A DNA stretch of 64,000 nucleotides from Avichristensenella sp031550535 (lineage in GTDB: Bacteria > Bacillota > Clostridia > Christensenellales > Aristaeellaceae): the NCBI GenBank assembly GCA_031550535.1, contig JAVBOM010000019.1, positions 1-64,000 of the forward strand, in the 5' to 3' direction. The translations under genes were made by a program, and so were the position numbers. Below are positions 8,814 to 17,311 of this stretch, in pieces. The stretch's first letter is position 1, and every line of letters begins with the position of its first letter. The notes beneath the pieces are model-generated. The model made no database searches. It was not told where the DNA came from and saw only the letters and a list, made by a program, of their open reading frames with translations.

Positions 8814-11027
8814 TCAGGCTTCCCCGCTCCGGTATTCGTTCGGCGTGACGCCGTAGTACTGCTTGAACTTGCGGATGAAGCTGGTGGGCTGGTTGTACCC
8901 CAGCATCGCGGATACGTCGGACACCCGGTTTTCCGGCACGGCCAGCAGTTCCCTGGCGTAGGCGAGCTTCCTGCGCGAAATGTAGTCCGACAGGGTGATG
9001 CCGCTCTGCGCCTTGAACTGGTGGCTGAGGTTGGAGATGGACATGCCGAAGTGATCCGCCACGCGGCTGGCGCACAGGCTTTCTTCTTTGTAGTGCTTGT
9101 CGATGTAGTCCATGGCCTTGCGGGCGATATCCGCGCGCGCGCCGCCGCGCTGGCCCATGCTCATGGCCGTGGCGGTTTTGTCGCGCACGTCAAAGATCAG
9201 GTTCATCATGGACTCCAGGTCCGGCAGGTCGCACAGCAGCTCGTAGTTCAGCCCCTCCGGCAAATTGCCCTGCCCCTGAAGCCGTAGCTCCTCCTGCGCG
9301 CGGGCGTAGGTGCTCAGCGTGTCGTAGCACAGCGATGTATAGATAAAATTGTTCGCGCGCTGCCCGTGGATGATGTCGGTCAGAATCTCGGTGATCAGCC
9401 GCGCCTTGTCGATGTCCGCGTCGAGGAGCGCCTCGTACAGCGTGTCCAGCTCCTTGCGGGGGTACTGGAAGCCCGTTTCCGCCGCGGGGATGTTGTCGTA
9501 GATCAGCACGCCGCGCTCAAAGAGGCTGTCCTCCATCTGCTCGGCGAGCACGGCCTGCAAGTACGACTGGTGCAGGTGCCCGATGGAGCGGCAGCCGCCG
9601 CCGACCGCCATGCGTACGCCTTCCCGCACCGGCCCATGCCACGTTGACGCGATTTGTGTCAGAATCCGGTCGCGCAGCAGGCGGCCGTCGTCCTCTTGCA
9701 TGCCGAACACCAGCAAATAGTGCCCCGGATGCGGGTATTCCAGCAGAATCCACTCCGGCTCGCCGTGCATCACGCCGCACAGCGCGCCGAGCTCGCCAAG
9801 CAGCGCGGCGCTGTCCGGCACGGCTGTGTAGGAGAGCATCGCCACGCGCAGGTACGGGCTTTCAAACGCGAGGCCGAGCCCCGCCATCTCCGCCTCCAGA
9901 CCCTCCGCACGTTTTCCCGTGCCGAGCGTCAGCCGCAGGATCGTCTGCTCCCGCCGTCTTTTCTGGTCCAGCAGCACGTACCGCTCGTCCAGCTTCTCCA
10001 TGGCGTAGCGCGCGCGGTCAATGCCGTGCAGCCCGCGCGGCACATCCACCTTGCCGCGGCCGATCTCGCCCAGGATGTGGATCGGCCGGTAGTTATGGAA
10101 AGAGACCCAAAACACGAACATCCCGCCGATGACGGCGAGCGACACCAGCACGGTGACGAACACGCGCTGTGTTTCCGTTACCTTTTGCAGCACCCGGCTC
10201 TGTGAAATGACGCGCACGCAGGAAAGCCCGCTTGTGCCCACCGGCACGCGCAGCAGGAACGCGTCGCCGTGCGGCAGAATCTCCGCCTCGCCGCCGGGCG
10301 CGGTGAAGCCCTCCGGCAGCGATAGGCCGCCCGCGTCCGCGTGGAAAGGATAGAGCGTGACCGCGCCGTGCATCAGGTACGTGGCTGCGTCCTGCGTCTG
10401 AAGCGCGCCCGCGATCGTCCGCTCCGGCACGAAGAAGATCAGGTGGGCCGGGTAATCGCTGGCTACGGGCAGGATGTATTGCAGCGTGGGCGCGCCGCCC
10501 TCCTCCAGCTTCCAGTCCACATCCCCGGGCAGCACCCAGGCGGGGCGCGACACGCCCGCAAGGGCCTCGGGCAGCGACAGGTCCGCGCCGTTCCTCCGGT
10601 ACCGGGCGAAGTAGCGCACGTTGTACGTGCCCGAATCACTGAAGATCATTTGCGGCATCGCCGTGCTGTAGTACATCACCCGGTCGAAAAAAAGATGCGT
10701 GTTGTTAAAGCCAGCCAGCGTGTTGCGCACCTCGCTGAACACGGACGTGTGGCGGAGGTTGACGCCGCGCATGTGGAGGAGCGAGGACGTCTGCCCTCCG
10801 ATGGCGTCCATCTGCCGCAGGTAGCTGTCCAGCGTCTGCGCCTGCTGGCTGAGCGCAGACACGCTCCGGTCCAGCACGTCCTGGCGGACTGTCCGGAGGA
10901 AATAGCTGTTGTAGACGATGGAAAAGACGATCAGAGGGAGCAGCAGCACCAGCGCGTACCAGGCGAAAAAGCGCGCGTACGCGCGGTTTGCCAGCCATCC
11001 GAGCCTTGCGCGGAGTTTGCCGCCCAT
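8814..11027 (-). CDS. Membrane-anchored AraC-family transcriptional regulator (YesN-like sensor)
   Basis: 737 residues. One N-terminal span (about 20-42), an extracellular sensor region of about 240 residues resembling a double-Cache domain, a second span (about 290-312, VFVTVLVSLAVIGGMFVFWV), a cytoplasmic linker, and a C-terminal AraC helix-turn-helix pair (about 635-735: ESLCASRVADHFGMSISNLSHQFK... then VSAMLGYNQPTSFIRKFKQYYG). Such proteins sense extracellular sugars or oligosaccharides and switch on nearby import genes. The start at 11027 follows AGGAGGAAACGAC. It lies downstream of the sugar ABC importer genes on the same strand and is their likely regulator. Confidence 0.85.
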   Translation of the reverse strand: MGGKLRARLGWLANRAYARFFAWYALVLLLPLIVFSIVYNSYFLRTVRQDVLDRSVSALSQQAQTLDSYLRQMDAIGGQTSSLLHMRGVNLRHTSVFSEVRNTLAGFNNTHLFFDRVMYYSTAMPQMIFSDSGTYNVRYFARYRRNGADLSLPEALAGVSRPAWVLPGDVDWKLEEGGAPTLQYILPVASDYPAHLIFFVPERTIAGALQTQDAATYLMHGAVTLYPFHADAGGLSLPEGFTAPGGEAEILPHGDAFLLRVPVGTSGLSCVRVISQSRVLQKVTETQRVFVTVLVSLAVIGGMFVFWVSFHNYRPIHILGEIGRGKVDVPRGLHGIDRARYAMEKLDERYVLLDQKRRREQTILRLTLGTGKRAEGLEAEMAGLGLAFESPYLRVAMLSYTAVPDSAALLGELGALCGVMHGEPEWILLEYPHPGHYLLVFGMQEDDGRLLRDRILTQIASTWHGPVREGVRMAVGGGCRSIGHLHQSYLQAVLAEQMEDSLFERGVLIYDNIPAAETGFQYPRKELDTLYEALLDADIDKARLITEILTDIIHGQRANNFIYTSLCYDTLSTYARAQEELRLQGQGNLPEGLNYELLCDLPDLESMMNLIFDVRDKTATAMSMGQRGGARADIARKAMDYIDKHYKEESLCASRVADHFGMSISNLSHQFKAQSGITLSDYISRRKLAYARELLAVPENRVSDVSAMLGYNQPTSFIRKFKQYYGVTPNEYRSGEA

Positions 11028-11040
11028 GTCGTTTCCTCCT

Positions 11041-11102
11041 TGATGGCGGCGCTGATTCGGAGAATCGGGCGCCATTAAGGGATTCCGTGAGGAATCCTTA
11101 CC
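11041..11102 (+). repeat. Repeat A copy 4
   Basis: Hairpin 1 GATTC GGA GAATC closed by GGCGC/GCGCC, hairpin 2 GGATTCC GTGA GGAATCC. Read in the direction of the AraC gene, the order is hairpin 2, hairpin 1, then CATCAAGGAGG and the ATG. Confidence 0.9.
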
Positions 11103-11292
11103 TCTTGCCGTGTTGTGATGCCCCAGCGGGAACGCCGATACCATTCTACCATGATGGGGGCGCGTGCGCAAAGTGAATGGACGTATCTTGCGGTGGGTGA
11201 TTTCGTTTGGGCAGAGGTCTCCCCCCAGAGAGCGCGAGAGGCCGCAGCCTTTCGCATACAATCAGACCCAGCGGCATGTGCGGTGGGTCTGT

Positions 11293-11330
11293 GATCCCAG
11301 AACCAGTCCCGCAGGACTGGTTCTGGGATC
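11293..11330. terminator. Perfect 17-bp hairpin downstream of the binding-protein gene
   Basis: GATCCCAGAACCAGTCC, loop CGCA, and its exact complement. There is no clear T-run, so it may stabilise or process the 3' end of the sugar-importer mRNA rather than end transcription. Confidence 0.55.
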
Positions 11331-11392
11331 AATGCCGCCAGCCCCGCCGCCGCCCGCACCGCCCGCAGGCGTTCAGGCGCCGGGCCTGTCCC

Positions 11393-11472
11393 CCACGGCG
11401 ATTTCGTGAGGAAATCGCCGTGGCCGCGCGACAGCGCAAACATCCCCCCGCCCCTGCGGAGGGATGTTTGCG
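11393..11472. terminator. Two stacked hairpins just after the binding-protein stop
   Basis: Stem CCACGGCGATTTC with its complement (11393-11405 and 11411-11423), then CGCAAACATCCC with its complement (11435-11446 and 11461-11472). They lie 22-100 bases past the stop of the solute-binding gene on the minus strand and probably separate it from the AraC gene, allowing higher expression of the binding protein. Confidence 0.6.
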
Positions 11473-11493
11473 GCGAACCGCGCGCTGTCAGAA

Positions 11494-13122
11494 TCAGAAT
11501 TTCCCGTCGATGAAATCCTGATACCACTGCACCCAGCCGGCGATGTCCAGCGCGTCAAGCTGCGCCAGGTGCGCCGCCCAGCCCGCGTCGTCCAGGCCCT
11601 CGCCGGTGGTGATGGCGCCCGCGATAAAGCCCTCCATGTAGGTGTTTATCTCGCTCTCGATGAAGTTCAGCTCCCGCTTGACGTCCGGGTCAACAAACCG
11701 CGTGGGCAGGAACTCTGTCTGGAAGTAGGGCGCGACGACATCCACATAGCCCGCGCGCTTGACGGAGGCAGGGTATTTCTCACCGTCGTTCTGCTCCATC
11801 TCGCTCTTTAGGATCATCGGCCCGCGGTCCACCATGCCGTAGGTGTACTTCATGTTCTCCCGCGTGAAATCCTCCGTCAGGTTCTCCGGGAAGATGGTCC
11901 AGACATTGCCCTCGTCATCGCGCTCCCAGAGGATGCCCTCCTCGCCGTAGCGGGAGAGGTACTTCAGCTCCGTGGAGGAAGCCAGATAATCGAACCACCG
12001 GAGCGCCGCCTCGGGCTCCTTGCAGGCGGATGTGATCGCGAAGCCCAGCCGAACGCCACGGAAGCGGTCCAGCTCGCCGTGCTTCTGCTGCTGGCCTTCC
12101 ATGCCAGGCACCTCGATGGGCGGCATGGCGACGTATTCGGCCGCGCGCGTCGCGTCCAGGTTGGAATCCGGTGTCCAGCCGCTGTACACGCCCACGACGT
12201 ATTCTTTCAGCTTCGCGTAGTACTGCTGGTTCGTCTGGGAGAAGCCCTCGACATCGATCAGGCCCTCTTTGGCGAGCTTATGATAGTACGTCAGGAAATC
12301 GCGGAACGCCTGGGTGTTGATGTTCGGGACGAACTTGCCGTCCTCCACGCGGTAATACGCCTGCCGGTCCTCAGCGCCGCGGCCAGCGATGCCCCAGGGG
12401 TTGGCGTTGTTCAGGATGTGCGCGGCCCAGTTGTTGCGGCAGAACTCCAGCGGAATCTCGTTTTTCAGCCCGTCGCCGTTGGGATCGTTGTCGCGGAACG
12501 CCACGAGCACCTCGTAGAACTCGTCCGTGTTCGTCGGCATTGCGAGCCCCAGGTCGTCCAGCCACTTTTTGTTGATGAACGTAACGCCCTCGGCGTCGTT
12601 ATCATAGCTGGTCTGCATGGCGGTGGCCAGGGAATAGATATGCCCGCCCGGGAAGGACAGCATTTCCCAAATGTCGTCGATTTCTTTATACTGCTCGAAG
12701 ATGTGCGGGGCCCACTTCTCGATGAAGCCTTCCTCCGCCGCCAGGTCAAAGAAGGAATCCTTGCTCTTGGCGATGTGATCCTCCTGCAGCAGACCGCCGT
12801 AGAAGATGTCCGGCAGGTCCGAGGCCAGCATGATGTTGACCCGCTCCACCTCGGTGCCCGACTGCAGCTCGATCCACTCAATGTTGATGCCGGTCTCCTC
12901 CGCCGCCTTCTGGAAGATGGCCTTCTCGTTGAAGCTCTCCGTCTTGTCCAGCGTGTGGCGGAGGCAGGCAATCCGGAGCGTGATGGGCTCCTTGACGATC
13001 GGCAGCCCGGTGACATAGGTGTTGCCCTCCAGCGCGCGGTCCTCCGCCATGGCCATGGAAACGGGGACACAAAGGCCCGCCAAAAGCGCGAGCGTGACAA
13101 CCAGAATCAGGATGCGCTTCAT
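11494..13122 (-). CDS. Extracellular solute-binding protein of a carbohydrate ABC importer (LplA/YtcQ-like)
   Basis: 542 residues. The signal peptide MKRILILVVTLALLAGLCVPVSMAMA lacks a lipobox cysteine at the usual place (LAGLC is followed by P). The mature protein has the family 1-like fold: TLDKTESFNEKAIFQKAAEETGI..., a DLPDIFYGG strand, and DNDPNGDGLKNEIPL, a calcium-loop-like motif common in LplA-type proteins. It captures an oligosaccharide outside the cell and passes it to the two permeases upstream in the same operon. The length fits the 500-560 residue LplA group. The ligand is unknown; nearby beta-galactosidase-type genes suggest a galactoside. Confidence 0.9.
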   Translation of the reverse strand: MKRILILVVTLALLAGLCVPVSMAMAEDRALEGNTYVTGLPIVKEPITLRIACLRHTLDKTESFNEKAIFQKAAEETGINIEWIELQSGTEVERVNIMLASDLPDIFYGGLLQEDHIAKSKDSFFDLAAEEGFIEKWAPHIFEQYKEIDDIWEMLSFPGGHIYSLATAMQTSYDNDAEGVTFINKKWLDDLGLAMPTNTDEFYEVLVAFRDNDPNGDGLKNEIPLEFCRNNWAAHILNNANPWGIAGRGAEDRQAYYRVEDGKFVPNINTQAFRDFLTYYHKLAKEGLIDVEGFSQTNQQYYAKLKEYVVGVYSGWTPDSNLDATRAAEYVAMPPIEVPGMEGQQQKHGELDRFRGVRLGFAITSACKEPEAALRWFDYLASSTELKYLSRYGEEGILWERDDEGNVWTIFPENLTEDFTRENMKYTYGMVDRGPMILKSEMEQNDGEKYPASVKRAGYVDVVAPYFQTEFLPTRFVDPDVKRELNFIESEINTYMEGFIAGAITTGEGLDDAGWAAHLAQLDALDIAGWVQWYQDFIDGKF

Positions 13123-13173
13123 GTTTGTTGACTCCTCTCTCTGCCCTGTGTGTTCGTGGTGCTACGGATACCG

Positions 13174-14085
13174 TCATCCCTTGATGGAACCGATCATAAC
13201 CCCCTTCACGAAGTATTTTTGCAAAAATGGATAGACACAGATGATGGGGAGCGTGGAGACGACGATGACGCCGTATTTGACCACCTCCACCATGGTTTCC
13301 AGCTTCAGCGCCGCCTCGGCGTCCAGCCCCACGGATGTCTCGTTCGTCTTGGCCGTCAGCAGGATCTCGCGCAGGTAGAGCTGCAGCGGATACTTTTTCA
13401 CGTCGGTCAGGAAGATCATCGGGTTGAAGTACGCGTTCCAGTAGCCGACGGCCAGGTACAGCGCGATGACCGCGAAGATCGGCTTGGACAGCGGCACCAC
13501 GATGGAGAAAAAGAACCGCTGGTTGGAGCAGCCGTCCACCTCCGCCGCGTCCTGCAGTTCTGGGGGAATGTTGCCAAGGAAGTAGGACCGGGTGATGATG
13601 ATGTTATAGACCGACACGCTGCCCAGGAGGATCATCAGCATGCGCGTATTGACCAGGTGCAGGCCGCTGACAATGATATAGAACGGGATCAGGCCGCCGC
13701 TGAAATACATGGTGAACACCAGCAGCTTCATCACGATGCCCCGGCCCGGTACGTCGTTTCGGGACAGCGCGTAGCCCGCCATCGTCGTCGCCAGCAGCCC
13801 GAGCACCGTGCCACAGGCGGTGTACAGCAGCGTGTTCATGTAGCCGGTCAGGATGCGGCGGTCGGCGAACACGCGGCTGTAGCCGATGGTCGTGAAGCCC
13901 TTGGGATAGAGCAGGAACGCGCCGGAATTGACGTACATGGGGTCGGATACGGACGCAATGACGACGAAATACAGCGGATAGACCATCACCAGGACGACGA
14001 GGGCGAGCACCGTATAGGTAACGATGTCAAAGACCGTATCGCTCCGGGTGTTGTGTATCTTCGTTCCCACGACTGCTGCCTTCAT
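13174..14085 (-). CDS. Carbohydrate ABC permease (LplC/YtcP-like)
   Basis: 303 residues, six spans. The EAA coupling loop is DAAEVDGCSNQRFFFSIVVPLSKPIFAVIALY near residue 200. The start at 14085 follows CAAGGAGGGAAGCGC. The gene is separated from the other permease by one Repeat A copy, which abuts this Shine-Dalgarno. It works with the 14.2-15.1 kb permease as the translocation pore; the ATPase (often a shared MsmX-type protein) is not in the window. Confidence 0.9.
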   Translation of the reverse strand: MKAAVVGTKIHNTRSDTVFDIVTYTVLALVVLVMVYPLYFVVIASVSDPMYVNSGAFLLYPKGFTTIGYSRVFADRRILTGYMNTLLYTACGTVLGLLATTMAGYALSRNDVPGRGIVMKLLVFTMYFSGGLIPFYIIVSGLHLVNTRMLMILLGSVSVYNIIITRSYFLGNIPPELQDAAEVDGCSNQRFFFSIVVPLSKPIFAVIALYLAVGYWNAYFNPMIFLTDVKKYPLQLYLREILLTAKTNETSVGLDAEAALKLETMVEVVKYGVIVVSTLPIICVYPFLQKYFVKGVMIGSIKG

Positions 14086-14099
14086 GCGCTTCCCTCCTT

Positions 14100-14157
14100 G
14101 ATGGTGGCGCTGATTTGAAAAATCGGGCGCCATATGGGGATTTCGCAAGAAATCCCT
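14100..14157 (+). repeat. Repeat A copy 5
   Basis: Hairpin 1 GATTT GAA AAATC and hairpin 2 GGATTTC GCAA GAAATCC. Both stems carry changes on both arms relative to other copies, so pairing is kept. It lies between the two permease genes of one operon, ending at the Shine-Dalgarno of the second. Confidence 0.9.
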
Positions 14158-14179
14158 TCTCCTACGGTGTGCGAAATCC

Positions 14180-15133
14180 TCACCACAGGCTCGTCTCGAA
14201 CACCTTGCCCGCGATCTTGTTTACGGACAGGAGCACGATGAAATTGATGACATTGTTGAACAGACCGATGGCGGTCGAGTAGCTGTACTCAAAGCGTGTC
14301 AGGCCCATGGTGTACGTGTACGTGGAAATGACCTCCGCCACCTGCTGGTTCAGCGGGTTCTTCATCAAAAAAACCTTCTCAAAGCCCACGTTCATGATGT
14401 TGCCGCAGCTCAGGATGAGCAGGATGACCATCGTTGGCATGATGGCGGGAATGTCGATATGGAGGACGCGCTGCAGCTTTGTCGCGCCGTCGATGACCGC
14501 GGCCTCGTGCAATTCCGGGCTGACGCCCGCGAGCGCGGCCATGTAGATGATGGACCCCCAGCCCGCGCTCTGCCAAACGCCGCTCCATACATACAGGTGG
14601 CGGAAATACTGCGGCGAACCCATGAAGTACGTGCCCGAAGGCCCGCCCAGCGCCGCGATGACCGTATTGACAAACCCGGAGCGCGGCGAAAAGAACGCCG
14701 ACATCATGCCCACGAGCACGACGGTGGAGATGAAGTGCGGCATATACGTAATGGTCTGCGAGACGCGCTTCAGCCCGGGGCGCTGGATGTTGTTGAAAAT
14801 GAGCGCGAGCAGGATGGGCACGGGAAACCCGGCTATCAGCGTGTAGAAGCTGATGATGAGCGTGTTCCCGATGATCTGCACAGCGCGCGGCGATTTGAAG
14901 AAGCTCTCGAACCAGCGCAACCCCACCCACTTGCTGCCCCAGACGCCGAGGCTCGGCACATAGTCCTTGAACGCGAGCTGAATGCCGTACATCGGGCCAT
15001 AGCAGAACAGGCCGATGTACAGGCAGGCCGGAAGCAGAAACAGATAGAAGATGTAGTTGCGCCGCATCAGCAGGAGAGTCTTTCTCCCCGGACGCCGGAT
15101 GGTCCCGGACGCCATTCGCGTTTCGTGCTGCAT
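14180..15133 (-). CDS. Carbohydrate ABC permease (LplB/YtepP-like)
   Basis: 317 residues from the ATG at 15133; an ATG two codons earlier (15139) is possible but too close to the GAGAGGGGG ribosome site. It has six spans, with EAA loop ELHEAAVIDGATKLQRVLHIDIPAIMPTMVILL near residue 215. It is the first gene of the importer operon. The Arg/Lys-rich N-terminus RRPGRKTLLLMRRNYIFYLFLLPA is typical of LplB permeases. Confidence 0.88.
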   Translation of the reverse strand: MQHETRMASGTIRRPGRKTLLLMRRNYIFYLFLLPACLYIGLFCYGPMYGIQLAFKDYVPSLGVWGSKWVGLRWFESFFKSPRAVQIIGNTLIISFYTLIAGFPVPILLALIFNNIQRPGLKRVSQTITYMPHFISTVVLVGMMSAFFSPRSGFVNTVIAALGGPSGTYFMGSPQYFRHLYVWSGVWQSAGWGSIIYMAALAGVSPELHEAAVIDGATKLQRVLHIDIPAIMPTMVILLILSCGNIMNVGFEKVFLMKNPLNQQVAEVISTYTYTMGLTRFEYSYSTAIGLFNNVINFIVLLSVNKIAGKVFETSLW

Positions 15134-15451
15134 GCACATCCCCCTCTCGACCTTGCCGCGCTGATTTTTTAGACAATAGTATCAAAACACGTGCCGAGGA
15201 AAAAGTAAATATCCATTATTTGAACACATGCGCATCCCGTGCGTAAAGCGGCGCACGCGCTTTAGTCGGCTGTGTTTTAGGCGTACTGGGCAATACTGCC
15301 CATTGAAAATATGCTAACTGACCAAGGGTATTCCGTCGTTTCCAGTTCAAAAATTGAATACCGCTTCCACGATTGGATATATACATCCACCCCGCGTCCC
15401 CCTACAATGAGGGCGGCAAAGACACACAACCACGGGAAGGGAGAATACGCC
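15134..15451. promoter_or_regulatory. Divergent control region between sugar importer and glycosidase genes
   Basis: About 310 bp, AT-rich compared with its surroundings. On the plus strand, TTGAAT (15354-15359) and TATATA (15378-15383) are 18 bp apart. GGGCAATACTGCCC at 15288-15301 is a 6-bp inverted repeat with a 2-bp centre, and GCGTAAAGCGGCGCACGC at 15241-15258 also has dyad symmetry. These are candidate operators for the AraC-type regulator encoded downstream of the importer. Confidence 0.5.
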
Positions 15452-17311
15452 ATGCACAGCCCGTACCGCCTGGAGATCACCGGCCGGGGCCTTTTTCTGG
15501 ACGGCGCGCCGTTTTCCCTGGCCAGCGGCTCCTTTCATTACTTCAGGGCGCACCCCTCGGCCTGGCGGCACCGCCTGGCGCTGATGCGCGCGTTCGGCCT
15601 GACGGCGGTGCAGACCTACGCGCCCTGGAACCTGCACGAGCCGCGCAGGGGGGAGTTCGCCTTCGACGGCGTGCTGGATCTCACGGCGTTCCTTCGCGCG
15701 GCGGACGCCGAGGGCCTGAAGGTGCTGCTCCGCCCGTCGCCGTACATCAACTCCGAGTGCGATTTCGGCGGCCTGCCCTGGTGGCTGCTACAGAAGCCGC
15801 GCGCCGGGCTGCGCTGCCGGGAACCGGTATTCCTGGACCGCGTGGCGCGGTATTACGGGCGGCTGTGCCGGGAGTTCACGCCCATGCTGTCCACGCGCGG
15901 CGGGCCCATTATCGCGGTCGCGGTGGAGAACGAATACGGCAGTTACGGCAACGACACGGGCTATCTGGCGTTCCTTCGGGACTGCCTCGCGGAAAACGGC
16001 GTGGATGTGCCGTTCTACACGACGGAATGCGCGCGGCAGCACTTTGTAACCGGCACGCTGCCCGGCGTGTGGGGCGCGGTGAACTACCGCATCGAGAGCG
16101 TGGACGCCATCGGCGATTTGCTGCGCTTCCAGCCGGACCTGCCGCCCTTTGTCGGGGAGTACTGGTCCGGCCGCGCCGGGTACTGGGGCACGCCGTTCCA
16201 CCCGCGCGACCCCTCTCAGGTCGCCAAGGCGTACCGGGACGCGCTGGACCTGGGCGCGCACGTCAACTTCTACATGTTCTGCGGGGGCACGAATTTCGGC
16301 TTCTTCAGCGGCGCGAAGGTCGTCCGCCCGTTCGACGAGCCGCCTGGCGCGCCGGAGCGGTACTACGCCAACCTGACCAGCTACGACGTGGACGCGCTCG
16401 TCGGCGAGGACGGGCGTCCCACGGAGAAGTACCACGCGTGCCGGAGGGAACTGGCCGCGCACCGGGGCGAAACGCCGCCGCCAATGCCCGAGGAACCCGC
16501 CCCGCCGCAGGCCATCGGCCCGGTGCGCCTGACGGAGGCCGCCGCGCTGTTTGATCAGCTTCCCGCGCTGTCGCGGCCCGTGGAGCACGCGTCGCCGCTC
16601 TGCATGGAGGCGCTGGATCAGGGGTACGGCTACATCCTGTACACGTCGCGCGTGCGCGGGGAGCGCGCGGAGCACGCGCCGCTCCTCCTCGACGGCCTGG
16701 GCGACCGCGCCACGGTCTTTGTGGATGGCCGCTTCGCCGGGGTGTACATGCGCGGGGAGGACTCGCCGCCCATCCATCTGTCCGTGCCAAGGGAGGGCTT
16801 CACGCTGTCCATCCTGGTGGAGAACTGCGGCAGGCTCAGCACGGGGCAGGGCATTGAACGGGAGAACAAGGGCATCGCGGGCGCACGCCTGGGCGGCATG
16901 CGGCTCTTCGGCTGGGCCATGCACCCACTGCCGATGGACGACCTGTCCGCGCTGCGCTTCGCGGAAAATGCGTCCATCCCAGACAACGCCCCAGCGTTCT
17001 ACCGAGGCTTTTTCGACGCGGAACCTGGGAGGGATACATTTTTGCGCACGGACGGGTGGGAGAAGGGCGTCGCGTGGATCAACGGCTTCCCGCTGGGGCG
17101 GTATTGGCGCGTGGGGCCGCAGGAGACGCTGTACGTGCCCGGCGGCCTGCTGAACGCGAAGAGGAACGAGCTGATCCTGTTTGAGAATCATCGTCCGGAC
17201 GCGCGCCGCGAGGCGCTGTTCGTGGACAAAGCGAGCCTGGACGGACCGCTGAATAGAGAAAAAAGCCACAGCGAGGAGGAAGGACACCATGCGCGAGAAG
17301 ATTTCGTTTGA
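15452..17311 (+). CDS. Glycoside hydrolase family 35, beta-galactosidase type
   Basis: 619 residues, no signal peptide, so probably cytoplasmic. The GH35 TIM barrel covers about 1-320: GSFHYFRAHPSAWRHRL, YAPWNLHEPRRGEF, the acid/base glutamate in VAVENEYGSYG, and the nucleophile in VGEYWSGRAGYWG. C-terminal jelly-roll domains end in FLRTDGWEKGVAWINGFPLGRYW, the usual GH35 finish. It removes terminal beta-galactosyl residues from imported oligosaccharides. The start follows GGGAAGGGA. It overlaps the GH2 gene by 23 bp, so the two are co-translated. Its divergence from the importer operon implies joint control. Confidence 0.9.
   Translation: MHSPYRLEITGRGLFLDGAPFSLASGSFHYFRAHPSAWRHRLALMRAFGLTAVQTYAPWNLHEPRRGEFAFDGVLDLTAFLRAADAEGLKVLLRPSPYINSECDFGGLPWWLLQKPRAGLRCREPVFLDRVARYYGRLCREFTPMLSTRGGPIIAVAVENEYGSYGNDTGYLAFLRDCLAENGVDVPFYTTECARQHFVTGTLPGVWGAVNYRIESVDAIGDLLRFQPDLPPFVGEYWSGRAGYWGTPFHPRDPSQVAKAYRDALDLGAHVNFYMFCGGTNFGFFSGAKVVRPFDEPPGAPERYYANLTSYDVDALVGEDGRPTEKYHACRRELAAHRGETPPPMPEEPAPPQAIGPVRLTEAAALFDQLPALSRPVEHASPLCMEALDQGYGYILYTSRVRGERAEHAPLLLDGLGDRATVFVDGRFAGVYMRGEDSPPIHLSVPREGFTLSILVENCGRLSTGQGIERENKGIAGARLGGMRLFGWAMHPLPMDDLSALRFAENASIPDNAPAFYRGFFDAEPGRDTFLRTDGWEKGVAWINGFPLGRYWRVGPQETLYVPGGLLNAKRNELILFENHRPDARREALFVDKASLDGPLNREKSHSEEEGHHAREDFV

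Noticed and set aside
11028..11261. N-terminal extension of the AraC-type gene
   Set aside because: The extension is translated Repeat A plus intergenic sequence; AGGAGG and the membrane anchor fit the start at 11027.
15452..17311. GH42-type assignment for the first glycosidase
   Set aside because: VENEYGSYG and GEYWSGRAGYWG with the jelly-roll C-terminus fit GH35, not GH42.
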